Positions 43,201 to 53,032 are shown, counted from the first letter of the stretch. The stretch: DNA of 64,000 nt from Accumulibacter sp964420975 (GCA_964420975.1 CAYQVH010000004.1:131136-195135); one strand, 5' to 3'. Translations and numbers: made by a program. Notes: a model not told the origin generated them from the sequence alone.

Positions 43201-44073
43201 ATGACTGCACAACATTTGGTCCAGGAAGTCAGTCAGCTTTTTTCGCTCCCCGACGTTGCCCTCCGGCTCAATCGGTTGCTTGCCGCACCCGAGACCTCGT
43301 CGCGTGAGATTGTCGAGGTCATTCAACTCGACCCAGGACTTGCGGCTTCCCTGCTCAAGCTCGCCAACAGCGCTTACTACGGGCTGTCGGCGCGGGTCGA
43401 TACAATCGCTCGCGCGCTGGCCGTGATCGGGCAGCGCGAGTTGCAGGCGATGGCACTGGCGACGAGCGTGGTCAAGACGTTCCGCGGCTTGCCGGCCGAT
43501 CTGGTCGACATGGCCAGTTTTTGGGAGAACAGCGTCACTTGCGGCGTCATCGCGCGTCAGCTGGCGCGGCGTTGCCGAAACCGCTATGGCGATCAGTTGT
43601 TTCTTGCCGGACTCCTGCACTCGATTGGCCGGCTGGTTTTCTACGCTCGTTTTGCGGACGAGTACCGCGTGCTGCTGACCACGCTTGACGGTACTGACGA
43701 ACACTCGCTGGCGGCGGCGGAATGGCGGGTCTTCGGCTGCGACTATGCAACGCTCGGCGGCGAGCTCTTGCGGGCGTGGCACTTGCCGCCGCTGCTCTCG
43801 GTTCTCGTCGCCGGGCAGCTCTCGCCGGCCGAGCCGGGTGAGTTCGCCAGCGAACGCGCGCTGCTGCACGTGGCGAGTGTGCTCGCCGCCAGTCTGTCCC
43901 CGGTACGCAAGGATACCGGACCGCGTGCGGTGGCGATCGCCGACTTTGACCCGACCGCTTGGGGCCTGCTTAGGCTTGATGAGTCGTTGATCGACGAGGT
44001 GACGCTGGACACCAGGACGCAGGCGATGGAGATCCTGGCGATCATCAACCCCGAAGCGGCGGTCATCTATTAG
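43201..44073 (+). CDS. HDOD domain signal-transduction protein
   Basis: A 290-residue protein dominated by an HDOD domain: LPDVALRLNRLLAAPETSSREI, then LDPGLAASLLKLANSAYYG and RALAVIGQRELQAMALATSVV. The metal-binding residues of true HD phosphohydrolases are partly kept (FLAGLLHSIGRLV). HDOD proteins regulate chemotaxis, competence or c-di-GMP-linked pathways; no catalytic output domain is attached. The ATG at 43201 matches the family N-terminus. Confidence 0.88.
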   Translation: MTAQHLVQEVSQLFSLPDVALRLNRLLAAPETSSREIVEVIQLDPGLAASLLKLANSAYYGLSARVDTIARALAVIGQRELQAMALATSVVKTFRGLPADLVDMASFWENSVTCGVIARQLARRCRNRYGDQLFLAGLLHSIGRLVFYARFADEYRVLLTTLDGTDEHSLAAAEWRVFGCDYATLGGELLRAWHLPPLLSVLVAGQLSPAEPGEFASERALLHVASVLAASLSPVRKDTGPRAVAIADFDPTAWGLLRLDESLIDEVTLDTRTQAMEILAIINPEAAVIY

Positions 44074-44217
44074 GCGTTTGCCGTTCTATGGCGTCGAGCG
44101 AGCGTTTGCTTTCAAACACGGCGACAGACTCACCCGTGGTACATGACGGGTCGGGCAGATTTGCAGGAGTTTCAGGCCAACGGCCGAACCGTTGGTGCTG
44201 AAATTGGGAACACACGT

Positions 44218-44907
44218 TCACAGCAGAACAAGCCGGTAGCCAACGCCTGTTTCAGTCCGGATATGGCGGGGCATCGCCGGGTCTTGTTCGAGCTTGCGGC
44301 GCAGCCCGGTCATATAGACGCGGAGGTAATGCGTGTTGTCGACGTGACTCGGTCCCCAGACTTCGCGCAGGAGTTGGCGGTGGGTTAGCACGCGCTCGGC
44401 GTTGGCGATCAGTTGCGTGAGCAGTCGATATTCGATCGGGGTGAGGTGGATTTCGACGCCAGCGCGAGTCACCCGTCGTTTGACCAGGTCGACTTCGATG
44501 TCACCAAAGCGACAGACGGGCTCGGCGGCCGCACTTCTCGCCGAGCGACGCAGCAGCGCGCGCACCCGCGCCAACAGTTCGGCGACGCCAAAGGGCTTGG
44601 TCAGGTAGTCGTCGGCGCCGACGTCGAGGGCGTTGACCTTGTCCTTCTCGCCCGTTCGCGCCGAAAGAACAAGGATCGGCAGCGTCGACCACTGACGCAG
44701 TTCCTCCACCACCTGAGAACCCTCGCGATCGGGAAGCCCCAGGTCAAGAATCACGAGATCCGGTTTGCGGGTTCCGGCCTCGATCAGGCCCTGCTTTGCG
44801 CTGCCCGCCTCGAATACGGTATAGGCGGCCGATTCGAGAGCCATCCGCACGAAGCGACGAATCTGCAATTCATCCTCGACGATGAGGATCGTCGCCAGCG
44901 CTTCCAT
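44218..44907 (-). CDS. kdpE: KdpE potassium-responsive response regulator
   Basis: A 229-residue OmpR-type regulator: receiver with phospho-acceptor Asp55 in VILDLGLPD and Lys in YLTKPFG, and a winged-helix domain ending RKLEQDPAMPRHIRTETGVGYRL. Its ATG overlaps the kdpD stop. It activates the kdp operon at low K+. Confidence 0.95.
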   Translation of the reverse strand: MEALATILIVEDELQIRRFVRMALESAAYTVFEAGSAKQGLIEAGTRKPDLVILDLGLPDREGSQVVEELRQWSTLPILVLSARTGEKDKVNALDVGADDYLTKPFGVAELLARVRALLRRSARSAAAEPVCRFGDIEVDLVKRRVTRAGVEIHLTPIEYRLLTQLIANAERVLTHRQLLREVWGPSHVDNTHYLRVYMTGLRRKLEQDPAMPRHIRTETGVGYRLVLL

Positions 44908-47612
44908 CAGATCAGATCTCCTCCGGTCTCGTCGGGTAGTGGCGGCGGCTTGCCGACCAGCAGCGAGAGGATGAAGCAGGCGCCGCCTTCAGGGCGGTTT
45001 TCAGCCCGAACGCGGCCGCCATGAATCTCGACAATGGCGCGGACGATGGCCAGCCCGAGGCCGACCCCACTCACGGCCGACTCGTCCTTGCCACGACTGA
45101 ATTTCTCGAACAAAGCGCTCTCCTTGCCCACTGGCAAACCAGCGCCATTATCGGCGACCGCGATTTCAATCCGGTCACCTTGGTGACGGGCGCTGATCTC
45201 GATCCGACTCCCGTCCGGAGTGTACTTGGCGGCGTTCTCCAGCAGGTTGCAGAACACCCGTTCCATCAACACGGCGTCGATTTCGAGCAACGGCAGATCG
45301 GCCGGCAGGTCGACCCGGACCGCGTGTTTCGCGAGGACGCTGGCTCGCGCCTGCAAAGCGGCGCCGATCACTTCCTCGAGCGGTTGCCACTCCCGGTTCG
45401 GCGTCACGCTGCCGCTTTCCAGGCGCGCCATGTCGAGCAGGTTGTTGGCCAGCGCACTGATGCGCACGGCTTCCTCGCGGATCGCCTCGGCAATATCGGC
45501 TTGCGCCTTGGAGAGCGACGGGCCGGCCAGGGTCAGGGATTCGGCCAGCCCGGCCAGGGCGGTGAGCGGAGTCCGCAGATCGTGCGAGAGCGCGGAGAGC
45601 AGCGAGTTGCGCACGCCTTCCGATTCCATCTGGACCAGGGCGTTCTGAGCAACGGTGATGTAGTGCACGCGTTCGATGGCAATGGCCACCAGCGTCGCGC
45701 TCGTTTCGAGCAAGCGCTGCTGTTCCGGCGTCGGCAGCCAGGGGAGTGTAATCGGTCTGACCGCGAGCACACCGCGAGTCCGCATCGGCGCCTTCAGTGG
45801 CAAATACAAAACGGGAGCGGCTGGCAGGGTGTCGGTGGATAAGCCGGCGGGCTGTCCGTGATCGAAGGCCCATTGCGCGATGCCGGCATCGACTGGGGCG
45901 TCGCTCGTCGCGCCGACTGGCCCGAGACGATCGCTGGCGTCGAGCAGGAAGAGCATGGCCTGTGCGTTGAAGCTCCTGCTGACGAAGCGTTCGGCGATTT
46001 CGCCGATCTGTTCGACGCTGAGCGCCGCCGACAGTTCGCGAGCCATTTCGTACAGCGCGTTGGTGCGCCGCTCGCGGCTTTCGGCGACGTTCACCTGGAA
46101 GCTCAAGCCAGCGGTCAATTGCCCGGTAATCAGCGCCACGATCAGCATGACGGCAAACGTGACCAGATACTGGACATCGCTGACCGCGAAAGAAAGCTGC
46201 GGCGGCACGAAGAAGAAGTCGAACGCCGCGACCGAAAGAAACGCCGACATCAGGGCCGGACCACGACCAAAGCGCACGGCGGTGAAGAAAACGCCGACGA
46301 GGAAGAGCATGACGATGTTGGCAAGATCCAGCGTGTGACGGAGCGGCATCGACAGCAGCGTGATCGCGCCGACCGACACCGCGCCGATGGCGTAACCGGC
46401 GCCGTCTCTGGCGGTCATCTGGCCCGGCCGGACGCCGTGTCGGAGCGACCGTGACGGGTCTTCATCGGTTCTTGCCGCCACCTGGATAATGTCCAGGTCC
46501 GGCGCGCTACGTCCCAAGCGATGGGCAAAGCCCAGATCCCACACCGGCCGTTGGTCTCTCCCCACCATGACCTTGCCGATATTGTGTTCGCGGGCAAAAG
46601 CGATCGTCGTGGCGACGGCGTCCGAACCGGACAGAACGGCGGTGCGGGCTCCCGCATCCTGAGCCAGCTTGAGCGTCTTCAGAACCCGTGCGCGCTCGAA
46701 GTCGGGCAGGCGTTGCAGCCGGGGCGTTTCGACATAGATCGCGCTCCAGGGCGCACCGGATTGGGCGACCAGGCGGGTGGCGTTGCGGATCAGGCGTTCT
46801 CCGCCAGCGCCAGGGCCAACGCAGACGAGCAGCGCGTCCTGGGTTGGCCAGATCGTCACGACCGACTGCTTGCGCCGATACGCGAGCACGTCTTCGTCCA
46901 CCCGGTCGGCGGTCCGCCGCAACGAGATTTCTCGCAACGCCAGCAAGTTGCCCTTGCGAAAGAAGTTGGCCATCGCCCGCTCGGCTTGCTGCGGGATGTA
47001 CACCTTGCCTTCCTTGAGGCGCTGCAACAGTTCCTCGGGCGGCAGGTCTACCAGGACGATTTCGTCCGCCGCGTCGAAGACCCGGTCAGGAACCGTTTCC
47101 CAGATCCGCACGCCGGTGATGTTGCCGACGACATCGTTGAGGCTGTCGAGATGTTGGACGTTGACCGTGGTAAAGACGTCGATTCCGGCGGAAAGAAGTT
47201 CCTCGATGTCCTGCCAGCGTTTGGGGTGACGTGATCCAGGCGCGTTCGAATGCGCCAGCTCGTCCACCAGGATCAGCGCCGGCCGGCGGGCCAGCGCCGC
47301 GTCGAGGTCAAACTCGGCGAGGCGGTGACCGCGATAGTCGAATTCCCGTCGGGGAAGGATCTCCAGTCCCTCGGTCAGCAATTCGGTTTCGACCCTGCCG
47401 TGGGTTTCGACGACGCCGACCACCAGATCCGTTCCCAGAGCGAGCAACTGACGCGCCGCCGAGAGCATGGCGTAAGTCTTGCCTACTCCTGGACTGGCGC
47501 CAAAGAAGATTTTCAGCTTGCCGCGCCGGGCCCGCGCCTGCTCGGCTTCCAGTTGCGCGAGCAAGGCGTCGGGATCGGGGCGGTCGCCGCCGGCGATGTC
47601 TTTGGCCATCAA
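44907..47612 (-). CDS. kdpD: KdpD potassium sensor histidine kinase
   Basis: A 901-residue sensor. It has an N-terminal KdpD domain with Walker A GASPGVGKTYAM, a universal-stress-like domain (about 250-370), four membrane helices (about 400-500), a GAF region, HisKA with His in LSALSHDLRTPLTAL, and an ATPase domain (NLLENAAKYTPDG, VADNGAGLP, GVGLGLAIV). All catalytic motifs are intact. The first two codons are both ATG. It responds to low K+ and turgor and controls KdpE. Confidence 0.96.
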   Translation of the reverse strand: MMAKDIAGGDRPDPDALLAQLEAEQARARRGKLKIFFGASPGVGKTYAMLSAARQLLALGTDLVVGVVETHGRVETELLTEGLEILPRREFDYRGHRLAEFDLDAALARRPALILVDELAHSNAPGSRHPKRWQDIEELLSAGIDVFTTVNVQHLDSLNDVVGNITGVRIWETVPDRVFDAADEIVLVDLPPEELLQRLKEGKVYIPQQAERAMANFFRKGNLLALREISLRRTADRVDEDVLAYRRKQSVVTIWPTQDALLVCVGPGAGGERLIRNATRLVAQSGAPWSAIYVETPRLQRLPDFERARVLKTLKLAQDAGARTAVLSGSDAVATTIAFAREHNIGKVMVGRDQRPVWDLGFAHRLGRSAPDLDIIQVAARTDEDPSRSLRHGVRPGQMTARDGAGYAIGAVSVGAITLLSMPLRHTLDLANIVMLFLVGVFFTAVRFGRGPALMSAFLSVAAFDFFFVPPQLSFAVSDVQYLVTFAVMLIVALITGQLTAGLSFQVNVAESRERRTNALYEMARELSAALSVEQIGEIAERFVSRSFNAQAMLFLLDASDRLGPVGATSDAPVDAGIAQWAFDHGQPAGLSTDTLPAAPVLYLPLKAPMRTRGVLAVRPITLPWLPTPEQQRLLETSATLVAIAIERVHYITVAQNALVQMESEGVRNSLLSALSHDLRTPLTALAGLAESLTLAGPSLSKAQADIAEAIREEAVRISALANNLLDMARLESGSVTPNREWQPLEEVIGAALQARASVLAKHAVRVDLPADLPLLEIDAVLMERVFCNLLENAAKYTPDGSRIEISARHQGDRIEIAVADNGAGLPVGKESALFEKFSRGKDESAVSGVGLGLAIVRAIVEIHGGRVRAENRPEGGACFILSLLVGKPPPLPDETGGDLI

Positions 47613-47615
47613 CTT

Positions 47616-48194
47616 TCAGCGCGGCGCCATCGCGTCAAGCGAGAGGTTGAGCATCAACACGTTGACCCTCGGCTCACCCAGGAAACCCCACTGACGCTCC
47701 TCGCGGTGTTGGTCGATCAGCCCATGTACCGCCGCCAACGTCAGCTGGCGCTGGTGGGCAATGCGTGGCGCTTGCCAGAAAGCGGCCGCCGGACTGAGGT
47801 GGGGGTCCAGCCCGCTGGCCGACGAGGTGACGAGGTCGACCGGGATCGGCGCGCCCTGCGCCGGATCGGCCACTCGCAACGCCAGGATTCGCGCCGTGAC
47901 GGCTTGTTCCAGCGCCGGATTCAGCGGCCCGAGATTGGAAGCGCCCGAGGCCCCTCCATTGTAGGCGACGGGCGTGGTCGCCGACGGTCGGCCCCAGAAG
48001 TAGGCTGGATCCGAAAACGATTGGCCGACCAGGCGTGAGCCGACGATCCTGCCCTCCCTGGCGATCAGGCTGCCATTGGCCTGCGCGGCGAACAACAGTT
48101 GGCCGACTCCGGTCACCAGCGCGGGGTAGACGACGCCGGTGATCACGGTCAGCGCCAGCAACATCAACAAGGCGGGTTTGAATTCCTTGAACAT
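47616..48194 (-). CDS. kdpC: Potassium-transporting ATPase subunit KdpC
   Basis: A 192-residue subunit with one N-terminal membrane helix (PALLMLLALTVITGVVYPALVTGVG) and a periplasmic domain with the conserved GSRLVGQSFSDPAYFWGRPSAT and LVTSSASGLDPHLSPAAA. It stabilises the KdpAB complex. It is ten bases after kdpB and a few bases before kdpD. Confidence 0.96.
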   Translation of the reverse strand: MFKEFKPALLMLLALTVITGVVYPALVTGVGQLLFAAQANGSLIAREGRIVGSRLVGQSFSDPAYFWGRPSATTPVAYNGGASGASNLGPLNPALEQAVTARILALRVADPAQGAPIPVDLVTSSASGLDPHLSPAAAFWQAPRIAHQRQLTLAAVHGLIDQHREERQWGFLGEPRVNVLMLNLSLDAMAPR

Positions 48195-48204
48195 GGGGCG
48201 AACC

Positions 48205-50268
48205 TCAGCTGAGGTGAAGGGCGACCAGGAAGAGGTCGATGGCCTTGATCCCGATGAAGGGGACGATCAAGCCGCCAAGACCGTAGAGGGCGACGTTGCG
48301 GCGGAGGACCGCCGCCGCTCCCTGCGGCCGATAGGCAATCCCCCTCAAGGCGAGCGGAATCAGGGCGACGATGATCAGGGCGTTGAAGATGACCGCCGAG
48401 AGAATGGCCGACGACGGCGTCGCCAGTCCCATCACGTTGAGCACGCCCAGCGCCGGGTAGGTGCTGGCGAACGCCGCGGGAATGATCGCGAAGTATTTGG
48501 CGATGTCGTTGGCGATGCTGAAAGTGGTCAATGCTCCACGGGTCATCAGCATTTGCTTGCCCGTTTCGACGACCTCGATCAGTTTGGTCGGGTTGGAGTC
48601 GAGGTCGACCATGTTCCCCGCTTCCTTGGCCGCCTGGGTCCCGGTGTTCATCGCTACCGCGACGTCGGCTTGCGCCAGCGCTGGCGCGTCGTTGGTTCCG
48701 TCGCCGGTCATCGCCACCAGGCGACCTTCGGCTTGGTAGCGGCGGATCAGCTTGAGCTTGTCTTCCGGAGTCGCCTCGGCGAGGAAATCGTCTACCCCCG
48801 CTTCGGCGGCAATGGCGGCGGCGGTCAGGCGGTTGTCGCCGGTGATCATCACGGTCTTGATGCCCATCCGGCGCAGCTCGGAAAATCGCTCCTTCATGCC
48901 GCCCTTGACGATGTCCTTGAGTTCGACCGCGCCAAGGACCTGATTGCCCTCGGAGACGACCAGCGGCGTCGAACCGCGTCTGGACATTTCCTCGATCGCC
49001 GTCTGGATCGCCGCCGGCCAGGCGCCGCCCTGGCCCTCGACGTGGGCGCGTAGCGCGTCCGCCGCGCCCTTGCGAATCCTCCGTTGCTGCCAGTCGATGC
49101 CACTCATGCGCGTCTGGGCGGAAAAGTGCACGAATTGCGCCCCTTCGGCGCGAATGTCCCGACCGCGCTGGTGCAGTGTCTCCTTGGCCAGCGTCACGAT
49201 CGACCGACCTTCGGGCGTCTCGTCGGCCAACGAAGCCAGCAGGGCGGCTTCGGCCAGATCACGCTCGGCCACCGCTACGGCCGGAACGAAGGCCGCCGCC
49301 TGGCGGTTGCCGAGCGTGATCGTTCCCGTCTTGTCGAGCAGCAACACATCGACATCGCCCGCCGCTTCGACGGCGCGGCCGGAAGTGGCGATGACGTTGC
49401 GTTCCATCATGCGGCTCATTCCGGCAATGCCGATCGCCGACAGGAGGCCGCCGATGGTGGTTGGAATCAGGCAGACCAGCAGCGCCACCAGTACCGTGAC
49501 GGTCACCACGGTTCCCGATTGGGCCGCTTCGACGGCATACAGCGAAAACGGCAACAGGGTTGCGGTGGCGAGCAGGAAAACCAGCGTCAAGGCGACGAGG
49601 AGAATGGTCAGAGCGATTTCGTTCGGCGTTTTCTGGCGCTTGGCCGCTTCGACCATGCCGATCATCCGATCGAGAAAAGTTTCGCCGGGATTGGTGGTGA
49701 CGCGCACGATCAGCCAGTCGGAAAGGACCCGGGTGCCGCCGGTGACGGCGCTGAAATCGCCTCCCGATTCGCGGATCACCGGCGCCGACTCGCCGGTGAT
49801 CGCCGACTCGTCGACCGAAGCGACGCCTTCGACCGCCTCGCCGTCGGCGGGGATTACGTCGCCGGCCTGAACGACGATCACATCACCGCGGCGCAAGTCC
49901 TCGGCGGGCACCGTGTACCAGTGAGACTTGCTCGCCGGGTCTTGCAGCTTCTTCGCCCAGACGGTCTGCCGCAGGCCGCGCAACGAGTCCGCTTCGGCGC
50001 GGCCGCGACCTTCCGCCATCGCCTCGGCAAAATTGGCGAACAGAACGGTGAACCACAGCCAGACGGTAATCGCGAAGATGAACCCGGCCGGAGCCTCGCC
50101 TTGGCCGACGACGGCTTCGACGAACAGGCCGGTGGTCAACACGCTGCCTAGCCAGACGACGAACATCACCGGATTCTTGATCTGGTCGCGCGGCGACAGG
50201 CGCGCCAGAGCGTCCCAGATCGCCTGGTAGACCAGCGAGCGATCGTTGAGCGAGGGTTGTTTGGTCAT
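48205..50268 (-). CDS. kdpB: Potassium-transporting P-type ATPase subunit KdpB
   Basis: A 687-residue P-type ATPase with the phosphorylation motif DKTGTITLG, the TGES-type actuator loop (ITGESAPV), the hinge MTGDGTNDAPALAQADVAVAMN, and membrane helices around it. It energises K+ uptake through KdpA. The ATG at 50268 was chosen because of the conserved start MTKQPSLNDRSL and GGGAGACAAAAA upstream. It lies 13 bases after kdpA. Confidence 0.97.
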   Translation of the reverse strand: MTKQPSLNDRSLVYQAIWDALARLSPRDQIKNPVMFVVWLGSVLTTGLFVEAVVGQGEAPAGFIFAITVWLWFTVLFANFAEAMAEGRGRAEADSLRGLRQTVWAKKLQDPASKSHWYTVPAEDLRRGDVIVVQAGDVIPADGEAVEGVASVDESAITGESAPVIRESGGDFSAVTGGTRVLSDWLIVRVTTNPGETFLDRMIGMVEAAKRQKTPNEIALTILLVALTLVFLLATATLLPFSLYAVEAAQSGTVVTVTVLVALLVCLIPTTIGGLLSAIGIAGMSRMMERNVIATSGRAVEAAGDVDVLLLDKTGTITLGNRQAAAFVPAVAVAERDLAEAALLASLADETPEGRSIVTLAKETLHQRGRDIRAEGAQFVHFSAQTRMSGIDWQQRRIRKGAADALRAHVEGQGGAWPAAIQTAIEEMSRRGSTPLVVSEGNQVLGAVELKDIVKGGMKERFSELRRMGIKTVMITGDNRLTAAAIAAEAGVDDFLAEATPEDKLKLIRRYQAEGRLVAMTGDGTNDAPALAQADVAVAMNTGTQAAKEAGNMVDLDSNPTKLIEVVETGKQMLMTRGALTTFSIANDIAKYFAIIPAAFASTYPALGVLNVMGLATPSSAILSAVIFNALIIVALIPLALRGIAYRPQGAAAVLRRNVALYGLGGLIVPFIGIKAIDLFLVALHLS

Positions 50269-50281
50269 TTTTTGTCTCCCG

Positions 50282-52036
50282 TTAGTGAACACCGGTCATT
50301 TGCAGCTGCTCGGTGATCGGGCCGAGCGCCAGCGCCGGCAGAAACGTCAGTGCGCCGACGACGATCACCGTCGCGATCAGCAGCACCACGAACAGCGGCG
50401 TGTGCGTCGGCAGGGTGCCGGCTGAGGGCGGAATGGTTTTCTTGCCGGCAAGCGCGCCGGCGATGGCCAGCACCGGAATCATCAACCCGTAGCGCGCGAA
50501 TAGCATCGCCAGCCCAAGAACGGTGTTGTAGAAGGGGGTATTGGCGGAGAGCCCGGCGAAAGCGCTGCCGTTGTTGTTGCCGGCCGAAGAGAAGGCATAG
50601 AGAATCTCCGAAAAGCCATGCACACCGGGATTGGCGATTCCCGCCCTGCCAGCTTCGGTGACTACAGCCAATGCGGTGCCGACCAGTACCAGCAGGCAGG
50701 GAACGAGGATGACGAGCGCCGCCATTTTCATTTCGAAGGCTTCTATCTTCTTGCCCAGATATTCGGGCGTGCGACCGATCATCAGGCCGGCGATGAAAAC
50801 GGCGACGAGGGCGAAGACGATCATGCCGTAAAGCCCGGAGCCGACGCCGCCGAAGATCACTTCACCAAGTTGCATCAGGCACATCGTTGCCAAGCCACCA
50901 AGGGGAGTCAACGAGTCGTGCATGGCATTGACCGACCCGTTCGAGGCGGCAGTCGTCGCCGTGGCCCAGAGCGCCGAGTTGACAATGCCGAACCGGCTTT
51001 CCTTGCCCTCCATATTGCCGCCCGCTTGCAACTCCGAAGCTTCCGTCGCCAAGCCCAAGCGCGCGTACAGTGGATTGCCCGCTTGCTCGGCGGCGACACA
51101 CAGCGCCAGCAAGGCGATGAACACCAGGGTCATCGCAGCGAGGATCGCCAGACCCTGCCGTGGATCGCCGATCAGCCGGCCGAAAGTGAAACACAGCGCG
51201 GCCGGGATGAGCAGAATGGCGAGCATCTCCAGAAAGTTGGACAGAGGCGTCGGATTTTCCAGCGGATGCGCCGAGTTGGCATTGAAAAAGCCGCCGCCGT
51301 TGGTTCCAAGCTGCTTGATCGCGACTTGCGAAGCGGCCGGGCCAAGCGCGATCGTCTGCTCGCCGCCAGCATTGGCGGCTGGCGGCGACGAAGCCGGCGA
51401 CTGCACGCGTTCGGCTTTCACGTAAGGAGCGACAGTCTGCACGACGCCCTGGCCGATCAGCACGACCGACAGCAGAAGCGACAGCGGGAGCAGGATGTAG
51501 AGCACCGAGCGGACGAGGTCCACCCAGAAGTTGCCGATGCCTTTTTCTTCGCGGCGCGTAAAGCCCCTGAGCAAAGCGACCAGGACGGCCATTCCCGACG
51601 CCGCCGAAACGAAGTTCTGCACCGTTAGACCCAACATCTGGGTGAGATAGCTCAGCGAGGTCTCGCCGGCGTAGCCCTGCCAGTTGGTGTTGGTCGCGAA
51701 GCTGACCGCGGTGTTGAAAGCCGAGTCGGCGGCAATCGCCGGCAAGGCTTCCGGGTTCAGCGGCAACCCCGCCTGCAGGCGTTGCAGGGCGTAGAGGACG
51801 AGCGCTCCGAGCAGATTGAAGATCAGCAAGGCGCCGGCGTAGCGGGTCCACGGCATGTCGTCTTCGGGAGCAACCCGAGCGACGCGGTAGATCGTCCGCT
51901 CCACCGGCGCCAGCCAGCGAGCAAACAACGGCACATCGGCCTGATAGATTCGGGCCATGTACACTCCCAACGGCCACGCCAGCGCGAAGAGCACGACCAG
52001 ATAGACGACAACTTGCAGGTAGCCGTTGGCGATCAC
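50282..52036 (-). CDS. kdpA: Potassium-transporting ATPase subunit KdpA
   Basis: A 584-residue K+ channel-like subunit with about ten membrane helices and four selectivity-filter-like loops, for example FNTAVSFATNTNWQGY and GTNGGGFFNANSAHP. The start is a GTG at 52036, which has a GGAGGA ribosome-binding site six bases upstream and overlaps the kdpF stop as GTGA. It binds and translocates K+. Confidence 0.96.
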   Translation of the reverse strand: MIANGYLQVVVYLVVLFALAWPLGVYMARIYQADVPLFARWLAPVERTIYRVARVAPEDDMPWTRYAGALLIFNLLGALVLYALQRLQAGLPLNPEALPAIAADSAFNTAVSFATNTNWQGYAGETSLSYLTQMLGLTVQNFVSAASGMAVLVALLRGFTRREEKGIGNFWVDLVRSVLYILLPLSLLLSVVLIGQGVVQTVAPYVKAERVQSPASSPPAANAGGEQTIALGPAASQVAIKQLGTNGGGFFNANSAHPLENPTPLSNFLEMLAILLIPAALCFTFGRLIGDPRQGLAILAAMTLVFIALLALCVAAEQAGNPLYARLGLATEASELQAGGNMEGKESRFGIVNSALWATATTAASNGSVNAMHDSLTPLGGLATMCLMQLGEVIFGGVGSGLYGMIVFALVAVFIAGLMIGRTPEYLGKKIEAFEMKMAALVILVPCLLVLVGTALAVVTEAGRAGIANPGVHGFSEILYAFSSAGNNNGSAFAGLSANTPFYNTVLGLAMLFARYGLMIPVLAIAGALAGKKTIPPSAGTLPTHTPLFVVLLIATVIVVGALTFLPALALGPITEQLQMTGVH

Positions 52037-52125
52037 GAGAAGTCCTCCGGATGAAAGAGGATGACAAGCAGGTAGATGGCGACGGCGACCGCGACCATCA
52101 GGGCGATCAGGTAGGTGGTGCTCAT
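52033..52125 (-). CDS. kdpF: KdpF, small subunit of the Kdp potassium ATPase
   Basis: A 30-residue hydrophobic peptide, MSTTYLIALMVAVAVAIYLL then VILFHPEDFS. It is a single membrane helix of the size and composition of KdpF, immediately upstream of kdpA with a 4-base GTGA overlap. KdpF acts as a lipid-like stabiliser of KdpABC. Confidence 0.9.
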   Translation of the reverse strand: MSTTYLIALMVAVAVAIYLLVILFHPEDFS

Positions 52126-52214
52126 CAACGCCTCCGCAACTTCTCGAAGCAAGCGACGAGCGTCGCCGTGACGAAGAAAAAAGCAAGCATGAGAAGAACG
52201 AAAAGGGTATCCAT
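52125..52214 (-). CDS. 29-residue membrane peptide preceding kdpF
   Basis: The ATG at 52214 has a strong GGAGGTGAC ribosome-binding site. The product is a single helix with a basic end: MDTLFVLLMLAFFFVTATLV then ACFEKLRRR. Its TGA overlaps the kdpF ATG (TGATG), implying coupled translation. Similar short frames occur ahead of kdpF in other betaproteobacteria, from memory. It is probably a real first gene of the kdp operon, with no assigned function. Confidence 0.6.
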   Translation of the reverse strand: MDTLFVLLMLAFFFVTATLVACFEKLRRR

Positions 52215-52640
52215 GTCACCTCCAGCGATAAACTCTGACAGAGGTACTGTAGGGGTGACGTCGTCAAGATGCCGCAAAAAAGGCGGGCCGTTGCGCTAAG
52301 AAAGCGTCAAGACGAGTCCGTGACGGACAGGGTTCGGGGTCAAGAAAACTCGGAGGGCGGAAAAGGGAGCCAGCCAGTTTCCAGTGTGCGCTCAGACCGA
52401 CCAAGAGGGAAGCATGCGCAGACTAAGGTGATATCACTCATTATTCAATATATTGAGTCATATATTTCGAGTCAGTTCTCGGATTGTGGGAGTCACTGAT
52501 GGGAGTCGCCACGGTAACTGAAGAGGAAGGTTCTCGGGAAGCCAGTCACCTTGGAGATGTCCGGCTGGCGTCGACAAGCCGTGCAGCTGGGTCTGCATGA
52601 GAAACGCAGCAGGATCGTTTGTCTGGGGAACTATGCGTTT
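52215..52640. promoter_or_regulatory. Kdp operon upstream region
   Basis: No gene was seen. An 8-base direct repeat CGTCAAGA occurs at 52262-52269 and 52305-52312, 43 bases (about four helical turns) apart, on either side of an A-rich tract (52275-52282). It could be a KdpE-type operator. Further out, 52430-52475 is strongly AT-rich with short dyads such as TTCAATATATTGA. The promoter itself could not be pinned down. Confidence 0.35.
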
Positions 52641-52895
52641 TGCGGCGAAAAATTGTGCGAGAAGAAACACCCGGAGGTAGCGCAAGCGTGGTGGAAACTG
52701 GCGGCAAGTCGTGCCCAAAAAAGATCCGGCGTTTCGCACGACCCTGTCGTCACCCGCTTGACGGCTGAAGAAGCCATCAAGCAGTTGCGGGCGCAGGGAT
52801 TTGCGGACGGGGGGCTTCCTTCCCGAAGCGGAACGTCGAACGTGTTGAAACGGTAAGGGTACCGGCTGCGTTCGGCGCTCAAGGCCAAACCCTAA
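52640..52895 (+). pseudogene. ISAzo13-type transposase remnant (N-terminal region)
   Basis: The frame reads EKKHPEVAQAWWKLAASRAQ, then after a shift KDPAFRTTLS, then LTAEEAIKQLRAQGFADG, and past a stop GYRLRSALKAKP. These pieces match, in order, the N-terminal region of ISAzo13-type transposases. Frameshifts near 52722 and 52755 and stops at 52854 and near 52895 show it is dead. The catalytic part is missing. Confidence 0.6.
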
Positions 52896-53032
52896 AGCGC
52901 TGGAGGTCAGTCCAGATACTTGACTCCAGGCTGACCATCGCCCTTGCGTCCGAGGAAGTCGCCAGGCAGGACGACCAGACGCAGCACGTCATTGAGGGTG
53001 GCCGCTCAGCCGGCGGTACGTGCTCTTGCGTC

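Noticed and set aside
45021..46454. Long plus-strand open frames opposite kdpD
   Set aside because: Composition is that of antisense to a GC-rich gene and no known motif is present; KdpD on the other strand is complete.
48944..50151. Long plus-strand open frames opposite kdpB (up to 355 codons)
   Set aside because: They are shadows of the GC-rich kdpB gene; the products are Arg/Gly/Asp-rich with no family features, while the minus strand encodes a perfect KdpB.
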